A DNA stretch of 64,000 nt from Bacteroidota bacterium. Lineage in GTDB: Bacteria; Bacteroidota; Bacteroidia; Flavobacteriales; Schleiferiaceae. Made by a program: the position numbers and the translations under genes. Position 1 is the first letter of the stretch. Each line of letters opens with the position of its first letter. The notes below the pieces were generated by a model, which had not been told where the DNA came from, made no database searches, and worked only from the letters and a program-made list of their open reading frames with translations. This document shows, piece after piece, positions 51,840 to 60,761 of the stretch. The stretch is taken from NCBI GenBank assembly GCA_024742495.1, contig JANSYJ010000001.1, positions 186,001 through 250,000 of the forward strand, written 5' to 3'.

Positions 51840-52250
51840 ATGTACAATTTAATTCTCAGCCTACTCATCTTAGTGGCTAGCCCTCTACAAACAGAAAACC
51901 CTGCCTCCGCACCCGCCGAATCCGCCCTTATCGTGGTGGTGAATACCGCCGATTGGTGCCCTCTTTGTCAGAAAAATGGCGAAAGAGTAGAAAAAGAATT
52001 ACTCTCCAAATTGATGAAAGATGATCACTATATGATTATCGTGAACGACCTCAGCAATGAAGAGACCAAAATGGCCAGCCAGATGAAGCTAAAAGAGGCG
52101 GGCATAGAAAACTTCACCGCAGAAAATAATGGAACCGGACGTATTTACATGGTTCACCCAGAAAGCAAGAAAGTACTCGATAAAATTAGCGTTCGCAAAA
52201 GCACCGATAAGCTAATGATGGCCTTAAAAGAAGCTTATAAAGAAATCTAA
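51840..52250 (+). CDS. Exported thioredoxin-fold protein
   Basis: A 136-residue protein with an N-terminal signal-like segment (MYNLILSLLILVASPLQTEN) and a thioredoxin-like fold. The redox motif is NTADWCPLCQKNG with a CPLC pair near residues 40-43. The rest is smaller than a full thioredoxin and lacks a clear cis-Pro loop. It may be a periplasmic thiol oxidoreductase. It lies 59 bases after the anti-sigma gene and is followed by a strong terminator, so it may belong to the sigma operon. Confidence 0.78.
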   Translation: MYNLILSLLILVASPLQTENPASAPAESALIVVVNTADWCPLCQKNGERVEKELLSKLMKDDHYMIIVNDLSNEETKMASQMKLKEAGIENFTAENNGTGRIYMVHPESKKVLDKISVRKSTDKLMMALKEAYKEI

Positions 52251-52260
52251 ATGTGGTTTG

Positions 52261-52320
52261 GTTTAGTTTCGAGCCGGACATTTGTTGGTTCTTCTCGTTC
52301 GGCTCGAGCTAAACTTTTTT
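52261..52320 (+). terminator. Intrinsic terminator after the thioredoxin-fold gene
   Basis: GTTTAGTTTCGAGCCG (52261-52276) pairs with CGGCTCGAGCTAAAC (52300-52314), a long stem with one bulge, followed by six T (52315-52320). Confidence 0.85.
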
Positions 52321-52329
52321 AAATTGATT

Positions 52330-52932
52330 ATGAAGCAGCTTATTACCTTAGTCTTTACCTTTCTATTTCTCTCCCTTTCAGCTCAAGAACTGGAGCAGGC
52401 CAAAGGCCTTTCTATTGGCGATAAAGCCCCTTTAGGGCAATTGCAAAATGCAGATGGTGAGAGCATTGACCTCCAAGAAGCTTTAAAGGAAGGGCCCCTA
52501 ATTCTGGTTTTTTACCGCGGCCAATGGTGTCCGTATTGCAATCGCCACATGGCAGCCCTAAGCGAAATTGCCGATTCATTAAAAGGTATCGGCGTTCAGC
52601 TATTTGCCATTTCTCCCGAAAACCCTGAATACCTAAAAATGATGGAGGAGAAAAGCGAAAGTCGTTTCGATTTGCTTTACGATTCCCACTATACCACAAT
52701 TGAAGCTTTCGATCTAGCCTTTCTTCCCAGCAAGGCCAAAAGACTCAAATACAACTCAATTTTAGGCGCCAATTTAGCAGAAGCGCATGGCGATTCTCGT
52801 GAATTATTGCCGGTTCCTGCTACCTTTCTAATTGATCAAAAAGGAATCATTCGCTGGCGCCATTTTGATCCCGATTACCGCGAGCGCTCAAAGCCAGAAG
52901 AGCTTTTGGCTGAAGCACAAAAATTGCGCTAG
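52330..52932 (+). CDS. AhpC/TSA-type peroxiredoxin, exported
   Basis: A 200-residue thiol peroxidase-like protein of the AhpC/TSA (bacterioferritin comigratory) type. A signal peptide (MKQLITLVFTFLFLSLSAQ) precedes the domain. The peroxidatic site FYRGQWCPYCNRH has a CPYC pair. The conserved VQLFAISPENPE, then PVPATFLIDQKGIIRWRH follow. The frame is open to 52282, but that extension overlaps the terminator; ATG 52330 starts the signal peptide. It sits after the redox sigma genes, but the terminator suggests its own promoter. Confidence 0.9.
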   Translation: MKQLITLVFTFLFLSLSAQELEQAKGLSIGDKAPLGQLQNADGESIDLQEALKEGPLILVFYRGQWCPYCNRHMAALSEIADSLKGIGVQLFAISPENPEYLKMMEEKSESRFDLLYDSHYTTIEAFDLAFLPSKAKRLKYNSILGANLAEAHGDSRELLPVPATFLIDQKGIIRWRHFDPDYRERSKPEELLAEAQKLR

Positions 52933-52993
52933 TTCTAATGCTTTAATTGTAAGCCAAGCGCATTTTCCCTTACTTCGTGGAAAACAGTTTGAC

Positions 52994-55756
52994 TTGCGCC
53001 CATTTCTTGATCAAGTAGCAAAATTTCTTTTAAAGGAGGATCGTCCCTTACATCGGCAAACGGTTATTTTACCCAGTCGCAGAGCGGCGGTATTTCTCCA
53101 AAGATCCCTGCAGGAACAATTGACTAAACCCGCTCTGGCTCCGCGTATGCTGAGCATTGAAGATTTAGTTATTGAGCGCACCGGCCTGGAGCTCATTGCC
53201 CGTCCTACTTTGTATTTCCGGCTTTACGAAACCTTCATTGAAGGCTTGCGTCCCAAATTGAATTTTAGCGAATTCGCCCGTTGGGGGATGAGTTTAATTC
53301 AAGACTTTAATGAGATTGATCGCTACCTGGTAGACCCCGAGGAAGTATTTAGCTATTTGGGCGATTTAAAACGCATTGAACAATGGAACCTGGAGCCCGG
53401 TGAGCATACAAAAATGCTTGATGACTACCTGCGCTTTTGGCCCGACCTCAGCCAGGTTTACCAAGATTTAAGCGAAAAGTTATTAAAAGAAGGATTGGCC
53501 TGGCAAGGTTTGGCTTATCGCCAATTTGCCGAAAAATCGGTCCGTGAAATTGATTCCGATGAACACTTTTATTTCGTTGGTTTTAATGCTTTAAATAAGG
53601 CGGAAGAGAAGGCCCTGCTGCACCTTTATAATCAAGGCAAAGCCAGTTTCTTTTGGGATATTGATGAATACTATTTCAATAATCCGGAGCAAGAAGCGGG
53701 GCATTTCTTGCGACGCTCCCCCTTGCTAAAGCAATTGCGGAAGAGGGACGATTTTCACGGATTACATCAAAAGCTTAGCGAAAATGCTCGTGAAGTGCGC
53801 AGCATCGCAGTTGCAGGGAATAACCTTCAAGCGGTGGTAGCTTCGAATATTATTTCTGAGAAAAGCGAAATTGAGAAGGCTAATACCGCCTTGATATTAA
53901 GTGATGAGGCCCTGCTGCCGGCCTTTCTCAATAATATCTCCGCTGACTTTCCCAGCCTAAACCTAAGTATGGGCTTAAGTCTGCAGCATTCCCCCTTAGC
54001 GGGATTTTTTGAGGTTTTACTCGATTTCCCCTTGGATGCCGAGCGCCACTTGAAGAAAAGTAAGAATGGGCAGGCACGATACCATTACAAGCGCTGGGAG
54101 TCTTTAATGCAGCATCCGATAAGTCAAAGCTTAGCCCCCAATAATTCTGGTATTTTACAAACGGCTCGGCAAAAAATGCTCAGTCGCAATGCCCTCTACC
54201 CGAATTTGGCGGAACTAGGTATTGCCGCCGCTTTTCCCGGCTTAGATGCGGCTTACTTTATGGCGGAGCAAAGTCCGGCGGAGCAATACCAAAGGCTCTC
54301 GGATTTTTGCAAAAACAATATGGAGCAATTAATTGGCAACAATCCATTGAGCGAAGCCCTATTTGGCTTTCATCAGATGTTCCAGCAAACCGCGGAGCTA
54401 CTTCGATCTTATCCTTATTTGGAAAATTTTGAACAAAGTTTGCAATTTTACCGCGAGCTATTACCTGAATTAAGCATCGACCTAAAGGGGGAGCCTTTAA
54501 AAGGAATGCAGGTTATGGGCTGGCTCGAGACCCGCTGCCTCGACTTTGATCATTTAGTGATACTCAGCTTAAATGAAGGCATCCTGCCAAAGGGCAGATC
54601 GGAAAACAGCCTGCTGCCCTTTGAAGTAAAACGTAAATTTCAGATTCCTACCTTCCTAGAGAAGGATGCCATTTTCGCTTATCACTTTTATCGCTTAATG
54701 CAAGGAGGGCAAAAAATAGACCTACTGTATAGCACCTCCGAAAGTGGTATGGGGGTGGTAGAACCCTCTCGATTTATTCGCCAGCTTGAATTAGAATGGC
54801 CATTGAAAAATCGCCGTTTGAGCTTTGAGAACAAGATTGCTACCGGCCAGGCCAAGCCCAATAAAATGGAAGAAGAGGTCGCTAAGACCGAAGCAGTAAT
54901 GAAGCGCCTGCAAGAAATTGCAGAACAAGGCTTTTCACCGAGTGCCTTATACATTTACCTCAAAAACCCCTTGAAATTTTATTATGAGCGGGTATTGGGC
55001 TTAAGGCCAGAAGATGGCTTAATGGAGGAACTGGATTTACCCGCACAGGGTAGTGCTATCCATGGCCTATTGGAATATGGTTTTAGCATTGCCGACCCCA
55101 AAGATCCTACAAAGCGAATAGCCCAGAAACCCGATTTAGAAGGTGCCTTTTTTAAGCAATCTAAGGATGTGCTTAAAGCCAAATTAAAAGACTTTATGCT
55201 GGCGGAAACGCCTGGCCTTCCTTTAGACTCGGGACCCAATTTGCTCCACTTGGAAAATATGGCCATCATGCTGGAGCAGTTTTTAAAGGCCGAAAAAAAA
55301 CGACTTCAAAAAATTGCCCCTAATTGGGATGTGCTGGCGGTAGAGCAAAACTTAAGTAGCGCTTTAAAATTGGCCAATGGTCAAATAATCAAGCTTCACG
55401 GCAATGCCGACCGCATTGATCAGCTAAAAGATGGCATTCACATCATTGATTATAAAACCGGGTCTAAGCAAGCTCAAGAATATCAAATAAAGGAACTAAG
55501 CCTTGAAAGCCTTATTGCCAAACCCAATGCCGTACAGCTACCGGTTTATGCCTGGATGTATCAGCAGGAAAATCCACAAAGCAAAGTAAGAGCCTCCATC
55601 CTGAGCCTGAAGAAGCTTAAGGGCGGGCCTATTGATATGAAACTGGAAAGCGAGTATTTCTTGCAGGAGACTAATCAGGATTCGGTAAAAGCGATGTTGC
55701 AAGATCTCTTTATGGAACTTTTCGACCCTAGTATCCCATTTAAAGCACGATCATGA
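52994..55756 (+). CDS. PD-(D/E)XK nuclease family protein, AddB-like
   Basis: A ~920-residue protein with an inactive-helicase-like front and a C-terminal PD-(D/E)XK nuclease, the organisation of AddB/RexB-type recombination nucleases. Helicase-like motifs include LILSLNEGILPKG-type sequence VILSLNEGILPKG near residue 575, and FLEKDAIFAYHFYRLMQ. The nuclease core has GSAIHGLLEYG, ADRIDQLKDGIHIIDYKTG and VQLPVYAWMY near the end. I place the start at TTG 52994 (LRPFLDQVAKFLLKE), just after the peroxiredoxin stop, because the frame upstream overlaps that gene. No AddA partner is in the window. The overlap with the dehydratase start is ATGA. Confidence 0.82.
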   Translation: MRPFLDQVAKFLLKEDRPLHRQTVILPSRRAAVFLQRSLQEQLTKPALAPRMLSIEDLVIERTGLELIARPTLYFRLYETFIEGLRPKLNFSEFARWGMSLIQDFNEIDRYLVDPEEVFSYLGDLKRIEQWNLEPGEHTKMLDDYLRFWPDLSQVYQDLSEKLLKEGLAWQGLAYRQFAEKSVREIDSDEHFYFVGFNALNKAEEKALLHLYNQGKASFFWDIDEYYFNNPEQEAGHFLRRSPLLKQLRKRDDFHGLHQKLSENAREVRSIAVAGNNLQAVVASNIISEKSEIEKANTALILSDEALLPAFLNNISADFPSLNLSMGLSLQHSPLAGFFEVLLDFPLDAERHLKKSKNGQARYHYKRWESLMQHPISQSLAPNNSGILQTARQKMLSRNALYPNLAELGIAAAFPGLDAAYFMAEQSPAEQYQRLSDFCKNNMEQLIGNNPLSEALFGFHQMFQQTAELLRSYPYLENFEQSLQFYRELLPELSIDLKGEPLKGMQVMGWLETRCLDFDHLVILSLNEGILPKGRSENSLLPFEVKRKFQIPTFLEKDAIFAYHFYRLMQGGQKIDLLYSTSESGMGVVEPSRFIRQLELEWPLKNRRLSFENKIATGQAKPNKMEEEVAKTEAVMKRLQEIAEQGFSPSALYIYLKNPLKFYYERVLGLRPEDGLMEELDLPAQGSAIHGLLEYGFSIADPKDPTKRIAQKPDLEGAFFKQSKDVLKAKLKDFMLAETPGLPLDSGPNLLHLENMAIMLEQFLKAEKKRLQKIAPNWDVLAVEQNLSSALKLANGQIIKLHGNADRIDQLKDGIHIIDYKTGSKQAQEYQIKELSLESLIAKPNAVQLPVYAWMYQQENPQSKVRASILSLKKLKGGPIDMKLESEYFLQETNQDSVKAMLQDLFMELFDPSIPFKARS

Positions 55757-56703
55757 TAAACAAGCTCATAAGCGAAGTTGACCTCAAAAACGCCCACGAT
55801 AGAATTGGTCCTCACCTTCATCGCACGCCAGTTTTAAAAAGTGCCCAGCTAAATGCCATCAGCGAAAGCGAAGTGTTTTTTAAATGCGAGAATTTCCAAA
55901 AAACCGGCTCCTTTAAAGCTAGGGGAGCCACCAACGCTCTATTGCAATTAAAGGAAAGCGCAGCGGCAAAAGGAGTGGTCACCCATAGTTCTGGTAATCA
56001 TGGACAAGCTTTGGCTTGGGCGGCGCAAAACTTAGGCCTGCCTTGCGACGTGATAATGCCCGAAAATGCCCCTTTGGTGAAGGTTGCAGCGGTAAAAGGT
56101 TACGGGGCACAGGTTCATTTCTGCAAGCCCAATCTGGCGGCTAGGGAAGAGGGATTAGCCGAGATTCAAAATAAAAAGGGATCCACCTTTATTCCCCCCT
56201 ACGATCATCCGCACATTATTGCTGGTCAAGCTAGTGCTGCCATGGAGCTTCTTGAAGAAGTGCCCGATCTCGATTTAATTATGGCCCCAGTAGGCGGCGG
56301 TGGTTTATTGGCAGGAACGGCATTGGCAAGCCATTACTTTGCTCCTAGGGCGGCAGTTGTGGCCGGCGAGCCAGCTGGGGCTGATGATGCTTTTCGTTCC
56401 TTTTACAGCGGTGAACGCGTAAGTAGTCATCAGCCAAATACTTTAGCCGATGGTTTGCTTACCACCCTGGGGGAACATAACTTTCCCATTATTCAAGATT
56501 TGGTGCAAGGGATTATTTGCGTGGAAGACCCTGAAATAATTGATGCCATGAAGCTCATTTACCAAAGGTTAAAGATTGTTATTGAGCCCAGTTGTGCGGT
56601 TCCCTTCGCGGCCCTTTTACAGCAAAAGGAGCGCTTCAAAAACCGCCGCATCGGAATAATCCTCAGCGGCGGTAATGTTGATCTTGCTAAACTTCCCTTT
56701 TAA
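55753..56703 (+). CDS. Threonine/serine dehydratase (PLP-dependent, fold type II)
   Basis: A 316-residue PLP enzyme of the threonine dehydratase / serine racemase group. The PLP Lys55 lies in QKTGSFKARGA, the SSGNHGQALA loop near 79, the phosphate-binding GGGGLLAG near 182-190, and SGGNVDLAKL at the end. There is no C-terminal ACT domain, so it is the short catabolic or racemase type rather than allosteric IlvA. It starts inside the AddB-like stop (ATGA) and overlaps the convergent receptor gene by four bases. Confidence 0.9.
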   Translation: MINKLISEVDLKNAHDRIGPHLHRTPVLKSAQLNAISESEVFFKCENFQKTGSFKARGATNALLQLKESAAAKGVVTHSSGNHGQALAWAAQNLGLPCDVIMPENAPLVKVAAVKGYGAQVHFCKPNLAAREEGLAEIQNKKGSTFIPPYDHPHIIAGQASAAMELLEEVPDLDLIMAPVGGGGLLAGTALASHYFAPRAAVVAGEPAGADDAFRSFYSGERVSSHQPNTLADGLLTTLGEHNFPIIQDLVQGIICVEDPEIIDAMKLIYQRLKIVIEPSCAVPFAALLQQKERFKNRRIGIILSGGNVDLAKLPF

Positions 56704-59390
56704 AGGTCGTAGCGCACTCCCAGTAAAACATAACGCGGAAGTACATTATAAGAAGTGGTAGAAATTAAGTTAGCACTTAAACCATCTTCGCGAATAAAAG
56801 TGGTGTTTAAAAGGTTTAAGCCTTCCAGACTAAACACCCATTTACTATCCTTTTTGCGATACTCTAAGCTACTGTTTAGGAAATCGTAAACCGTGCGTAT
56901 TCCTCCTGGGTTTCCATAATTGTTATAGCTGTAATCGGCTCGCCAAACAAAGTCGGAGAAGAAAACATAAGAGAGTTCTAAACGCGGTGAGTGGTTGGTG
57001 AAAACTTGATTATTGGCGGCGCCACTGTAGTCGTTTTGCGAAAAGGAATAGCGCAACTCAATGTTAGGGTACTTATTAAAGTTTGTACCAAACTCCGCTC
57101 GGTAATTTTGAGTGAAGGTATTATTGGTATTTACCCGATCGTTAACCTCATTCTCTACCGTATTGTAGCTCAGGTTAACCCGACTATCTAAACGAATCCA
57201 TTTCCACTTCTTGGACCATGATCCAAAGGCGCTTATGTTCTCGTTATAACCTACTGCATTAATCGGGTTAAATACTTGTTGGAAACCAAAATACTGCACC
57301 GCGTTATTTATCGGATCTAAACTGCGAGAATAGTTTACACCCCCAAAAATTGTGGTGAAGTTAAAGAGATTGAAGTCGCGGTAAAACAGACTTACATTGT
57401 GAATTCGAGCAAAGTTGAGGCTGTCATTTCCAGTAAACAAACTATTGTAGGAACGAAGAATAATACCGTCCATAATTTGATTTACATCATTGAACTGCGC
57501 CGACATATTATAGCGTAAATCTAAGTTTTTACTGCTGCTAAACTCGTAGCTTAACAATGCATCTGGCAATAAGGCTTGAAAATCTCGCAGGTCTTCAGCT
57601 CCCGCTTGTTGGTCGCGAACTTGATAGTAATGATAGTTAAAACCCGGGCGGAAAGTTAGTTTGCCGATTTTGGTTTTGTAGTGCATTCCTGCAAAACCAT
57701 CCAAGAGGGCAAAATCCACATCATTCTGCAGGTTGGGATCATTAAATTCGCTAGCATCCGAAACGCTACCTTCTGCTAAGCGGTTGCTGTAATCCTGGGT
57801 ATTATAAACCGATCCCGCATTAAACTCAAAATGGTTATTGCCGTTTAGCACCCAATAGTAGCTGGTTCGTCCTTCGATGCTTTCGCTAAAAACTTCCCGA
57901 GTTTGAACTATATCATAAGAGTTGGTATCGCTAAAAACGAAAGGGAATAAAAAGGGTTGCTGCTGCGATTGCATCGCAAAAATCGGATCTTGGAACTTGC
58001 GTTGATGTTGTAATTCAACCGCAAAAACATCATCACCAATATTTTTAAAGAACTCTAAACTTTGATCGACGGACCAAGGCCTTTTCGTCTCTTGGCTAGC
58101 GAGATTATTGCTAAAGCCAAAATCACTGAAGGTCGAATAAAGGTTCTGAATATTTGTTTGATCGGATATTTTTAGAAAAATATCATAGTTGAAGTACATG
58201 CCTTCACTAGGCTCATAGGTGGCCGAAAATTTTGCTAATGCGGCCGTTGCCTGTTGCTGGTTTTCGGTTACCAATTGCTCCACTCCACTTGTGCCGGTGC
58301 TATCTAAACCAATATAGGTTCGGGTGGTGGTATAGGGACTGGTAACATCATTATTACTGCCAATAACAAATCCCGATAGGGTTAAATCTTTACGAGGATT
58401 GTAGCTAAAGTTAGCGGCGCCAAATCGCCCAATTACTTCATCGGCTCGATTATTCTGCCCCAGGGGGATACCTAAATCGTCTTGAGCAAAGTTAAAATTG
58501 AAGCCCGAGCGACTACTCAATCGACGTAGGCCTCCGCTAAAGCGGAAATAGTCCCTAGCGGTAAATGCCGATCGCCCAATATTATTTACATCGCCAATAA
58601 AATTAAAGCTGGCCTTAGGGCTGTAGTAAAAGGCATTAGAATGCGCATAATAACGAGAGGGATCTCCCACTTTGGCTTCTGCATCGCCAAACCAAAGGTT
58701 CTTCTTTCCTTCCTTTAGTTTGATGTTTAAGGCCACGCGATCATCTGAACTTAAACCCTGTAGTGGTGATATTTCTTCATAGTTGCGAAGAACTTGCACC
58801 TTATCAATGGCATCGGCGGGAATGTTTTTGGTTGCGACTTTTGTGTCTCCATCAAAAAACTCCTTCCCTTCTACCAGGACCTTCTCCACTGGTTTACCTT
58901 CAACCGTAACCTGACCGTCATCATCCACTTCAAAGCCGGGGAGTTTCTCTAAAATATTCTCCAGTTTTTGTTCCTCGCCATTGGTAAAGGCATCCGCTTT
59001 ATAGCTGATGGTATCTCCGCTAATCATAATGGGCATCTCTTCAACAATTTCCACTTGATTGAGGAGTTCATTGTCTTCCACCAAGGGTATTTTCCCAAGA
59101 TCTCGATCTTCCTCATTAAGCTTAATGAGCAGCTCTTTTGGCTGATAGCCCAAGTAGCTCATTTTTAAAATCACGGATTTATTAGCCTCTACTTTAAAGC
59201 GAAATTGACCAGCTGAATTGGTGAAACCATAGGTTACCATGCTGCTGTCCTTGGCGTCTAGAACTAAGACGTTCGCCATTTCCAGGCCCGCTTCTTCGGC
59301 GCCAATAATTCTACCGGTAAGTTCTACGTTTTGAGCCTGCCCTATAAAACCCAATAAGGCAAAGCTGAAGGTGTACAGTAAGTTTTTCAC
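56700..59390 (-). CDS. TonB-dependent receptor-like outer-membrane protein (carboxypeptidase-regulatory domain)
   Basis: An 896-residue outer-membrane protein. A signal peptide ends LLGFIGQAQ. A carboxypeptidase-regulatory-like beta sandwich (about 22-105) is followed by a plug-like region (ENILEKLPGFEVDDDGQVTV near 145) and a large barrel that ends NVLPRYVLLGVRYDL with many Tyr/Phe strands. It belongs to the outer-membrane beta-barrel family often paired with GLPGLI proteins, and the GLPGLI gene is directly upstream (eight bases). The start is GTG at 59390; no upstream ATG exists. The substrate is unknown. Confidence 0.9.
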   Translation of the reverse strand: MKNLLYTFSFALLGFIGQAQNVELTGRIIGAEEAGLEMANVLVLDAKDSSMVTYGFTNSAGQFRFKVEANKSVILKMSYLGYQPKELLIKLNEEDRDLGKIPLVEDNELLNQVEIVEEMPIMISGDTISYKADAFTNGEEQKLENILEKLPGFEVDDDGQVTVEGKPVEKVLVEGKEFFDGDTKVATKNIPADAIDKVQVLRNYEEISPLQGLSSDDRVALNIKLKEGKKNLWFGDAEAKVGDPSRYYAHSNAFYYSPKASFNFIGDVNNIGRSAFTARDYFRFSGGLRRLSSRSGFNFNFAQDDLGIPLGQNNRADEVIGRFGAANFSYNPRKDLTLSGFVIGSNNDVTSPYTTTRTYIGLDSTGTSGVEQLVTENQQQATAALAKFSATYEPSEGMYFNYDIFLKISDQTNIQNLYSTFSDFGFSNNLASQETKRPWSVDQSLEFFKNIGDDVFAVELQHQRKFQDPIFAMQSQQQPFLFPFVFSDTNSYDIVQTREVFSESIEGRTSYYWVLNGNNHFEFNAGSVYNTQDYSNRLAEGSVSDASEFNDPNLQNDVDFALLDGFAGMHYKTKIGKLTFRPGFNYHYYQVRDQQAGAEDLRDFQALLPDALLSYEFSSSKNLDLRYNMSAQFNDVNQIMDGIILRSYNSLFTGNDSLNFARIHNVSLFYRDFNLFNFTTIFGGVNYSRSLDPINNAVQYFGFQQVFNPINAVGYNENISAFGSWSKKWKWIRLDSRVNLSYNTVENEVNDRVNTNNTFTQNYRAEFGTNFNKYPNIELRYSFSQNDYSGAANNQVFTNHSPRLELSYVFFSDFVWRADYSYNNYGNPGGIRTVYDFLNSSLEYRKKDSKWVFSLEGLNLLNTTFIREDGLSANLISTTSYNVLPRYVLLGVRYDL

Positions 59391-59398
59391 AGGAGTAT

Positions 59399-60229
59399 TT
59401 ATCGACCGATGGTAATTTCAAAATTGCCTCCGCCGCCTCGGCCTCCGCGACCATTGCCGAAGTTTTGTCGCATTTCCTCCATTTTCTTCTGGGTGATTTC
59501 TGCAAACTCCTCTTCGTTCACCTCATCACCGCTGTCTGGCTCCTTAATCTCAACCGTCTCTTTGGTATTAAGGCTAACCTTGGTGCAAAGAATGGTGACA
59601 TCTCCATCATTGAGCTCCAATATTAAACCCGGTAGGCCATGGTATTGTCCGGGGCCATGTGATACTGGAATTTGCATACTAAACCAAGCGGTAAGAAATA
59701 CGGTGTCCACAATGGCACTATCTTTCATTCCTTCTCTTCTATTACCAGAAATTGTAACCGCGTCGCGGATTCGCATAGCCGTTGCCTTTTGGCAGATATA
59801 ATTTCCAATTGATTTGGTTTCTTTTCCAATCTTCCAATCTAATGTCTCTAGTTCGTCCTTTATCAGAAATGCTTTACCAAAAATCTCCGTTTGATCGGTG
59901 TAACGCTTCTCCGAAAGGTTGCGGTAGTAATTGCCACTTCCACCGCTAAACATAGCCATGAAACGCATTCCTCTTTGACCTTCTTTTTCGAGCTCAACCA
60001 CCTCTTCGTAGAGGGACTCATTGCGGTTAAATATGAGTTTAAACTCCTTCTGCATGGCCTTGGCCATGCGCTCTTCTATCATCTTCTTTTGTTCGGGGGG
60101 CATCTGACTTCCTTCAAACTTAAAAGGAAGTTTACCGGCCGTTTTATAGGTGGCTTCACCACTTATATTTTGCGCATTAATTGTAAGGCCCGCGGCAATA
60201 AAGAGGCCTAATAGCAAAAACTTTTTCAT
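59399..60229 (-). CDS. GLPGLI family protein
   Basis: A 276-residue exported protein of the GLPGLI family. The signal peptide (MKKFLLLGLFIAAGLTINAQ) is followed by a beta-rich domain and the family signature GPGQYHGLPGLILELN near residue 200. The C-terminus ends in Gly/Arg-rich NGRGGRGGGGNFEITIGR. Such proteins commonly precede an outer-membrane receptor in Bacteroidota, as here, but their role is unknown. ATG at 60229. Confidence 0.93.
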   Translation of the reverse strand: MKKFLLLGLFIAAGLTINAQNISGEATYKTAGKLPFKFEGSQMPPEQKKMIEERMAKAMQKEFKLIFNRNESLYEEVVELEKEGQRGMRFMAMFSGGSGNYYRNLSEKRYTDQTEIFGKAFLIKDELETLDWKIGKETKSIGNYICQKATAMRIRDAVTISGNRREGMKDSAIVDTVFLTAWFSMQIPVSHGPGQYHGLPGLILELNDGDVTILCTKVSLNTKETVEIKEPDSGDEVNEEEFAEITQKKMEEMRQNFGNGRGGRGGGGNFEITIGR

Positions 60230-60342
60230 ATAATAATGGTCTGAAATTGAGATTCAAAGGTCATTTTTTCAAAAAACAACCACTGTTAGAAGCCTGTTAA
60301 AAAGAAAGGTTTAAGGCAATAATGCTTTATTCCTAAAAAAAT

Positions 60343-60714
60343 TTAGGCACTATGATTTTCAATTATAGCATTGAGGGCCGAAATGTCAATTGGCTTGGTA
60401 AGATAGTCGGTCATACCTGCTTCCATAAACCGTTCGCGATCGCCGTCCATGGCGTGGGCGGTTAAGGCTACATTAGGTGGGGCGGCCTCTCCTAAATCAC
60501 GACGGATCGCTTCAGTGGCCTCCAAGCCGCTCATTACGGGCATTTCAATATCCATAAATACCAAATCGTATTTATGCTCTTTTACCTTTTGCAAGGCAAT
60601 TTCTCCATTCTCCGCGAAGTCAAGATTTAAACCTTGTCGCTTAAATAAAAGATCGGCCAGTTTGCGATTAATCTCGTTGTCCTCGGCCATTAAAAGTCTA
60701 AGATGTTCCCCCAT
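60343..60714 (-). CDS. Stand-alone response-regulator receiver domain
   Basis: A 123-residue single receiver (CheY-like) domain with phospho-acceptor Asp55 in LVFMDIEMPVMSG, the acidic pair Glu11-Asp12, the Thr/Ala in VALTAHAM and Lys in LTKPIDIS. The sequence is closest to receiver domains of hybrid histidine kinases, so it probably takes phosphate from a kinase elsewhere. No output domain and no kinase neighbour. ATG at 60714. Confidence 0.93.
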   Translation of the reverse strand: MGEHLRLLMAEDNEINRKLADLLFKRQGLNLDFAENGEIALQKVKEHKYDLVFMDIEMPVMSGLEATEAIRRDLGEAAPPNVALTAHAMDGDRERFMEAGMTDYLTKPIDISALNAIIENHSA

Positions 60715-60761
60715 TTAAGACAATTTCTGCGTCAAAGCTAGGTCTTTTTTCGAAGACTGCC

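Noticed and set aside
52832-52993. Extension of the AddB-like frame into the peroxiredoxin gene
   Set aside because: It overlaps an evident coding region in another frame; no ATG exists and the extra residues are not family-like.
59409-59801. 130-codon plus-strand frame opposite the GLPGLI gene
   Set aside because: Antisense of a recognised family; Ser/Pro-rich shadow.
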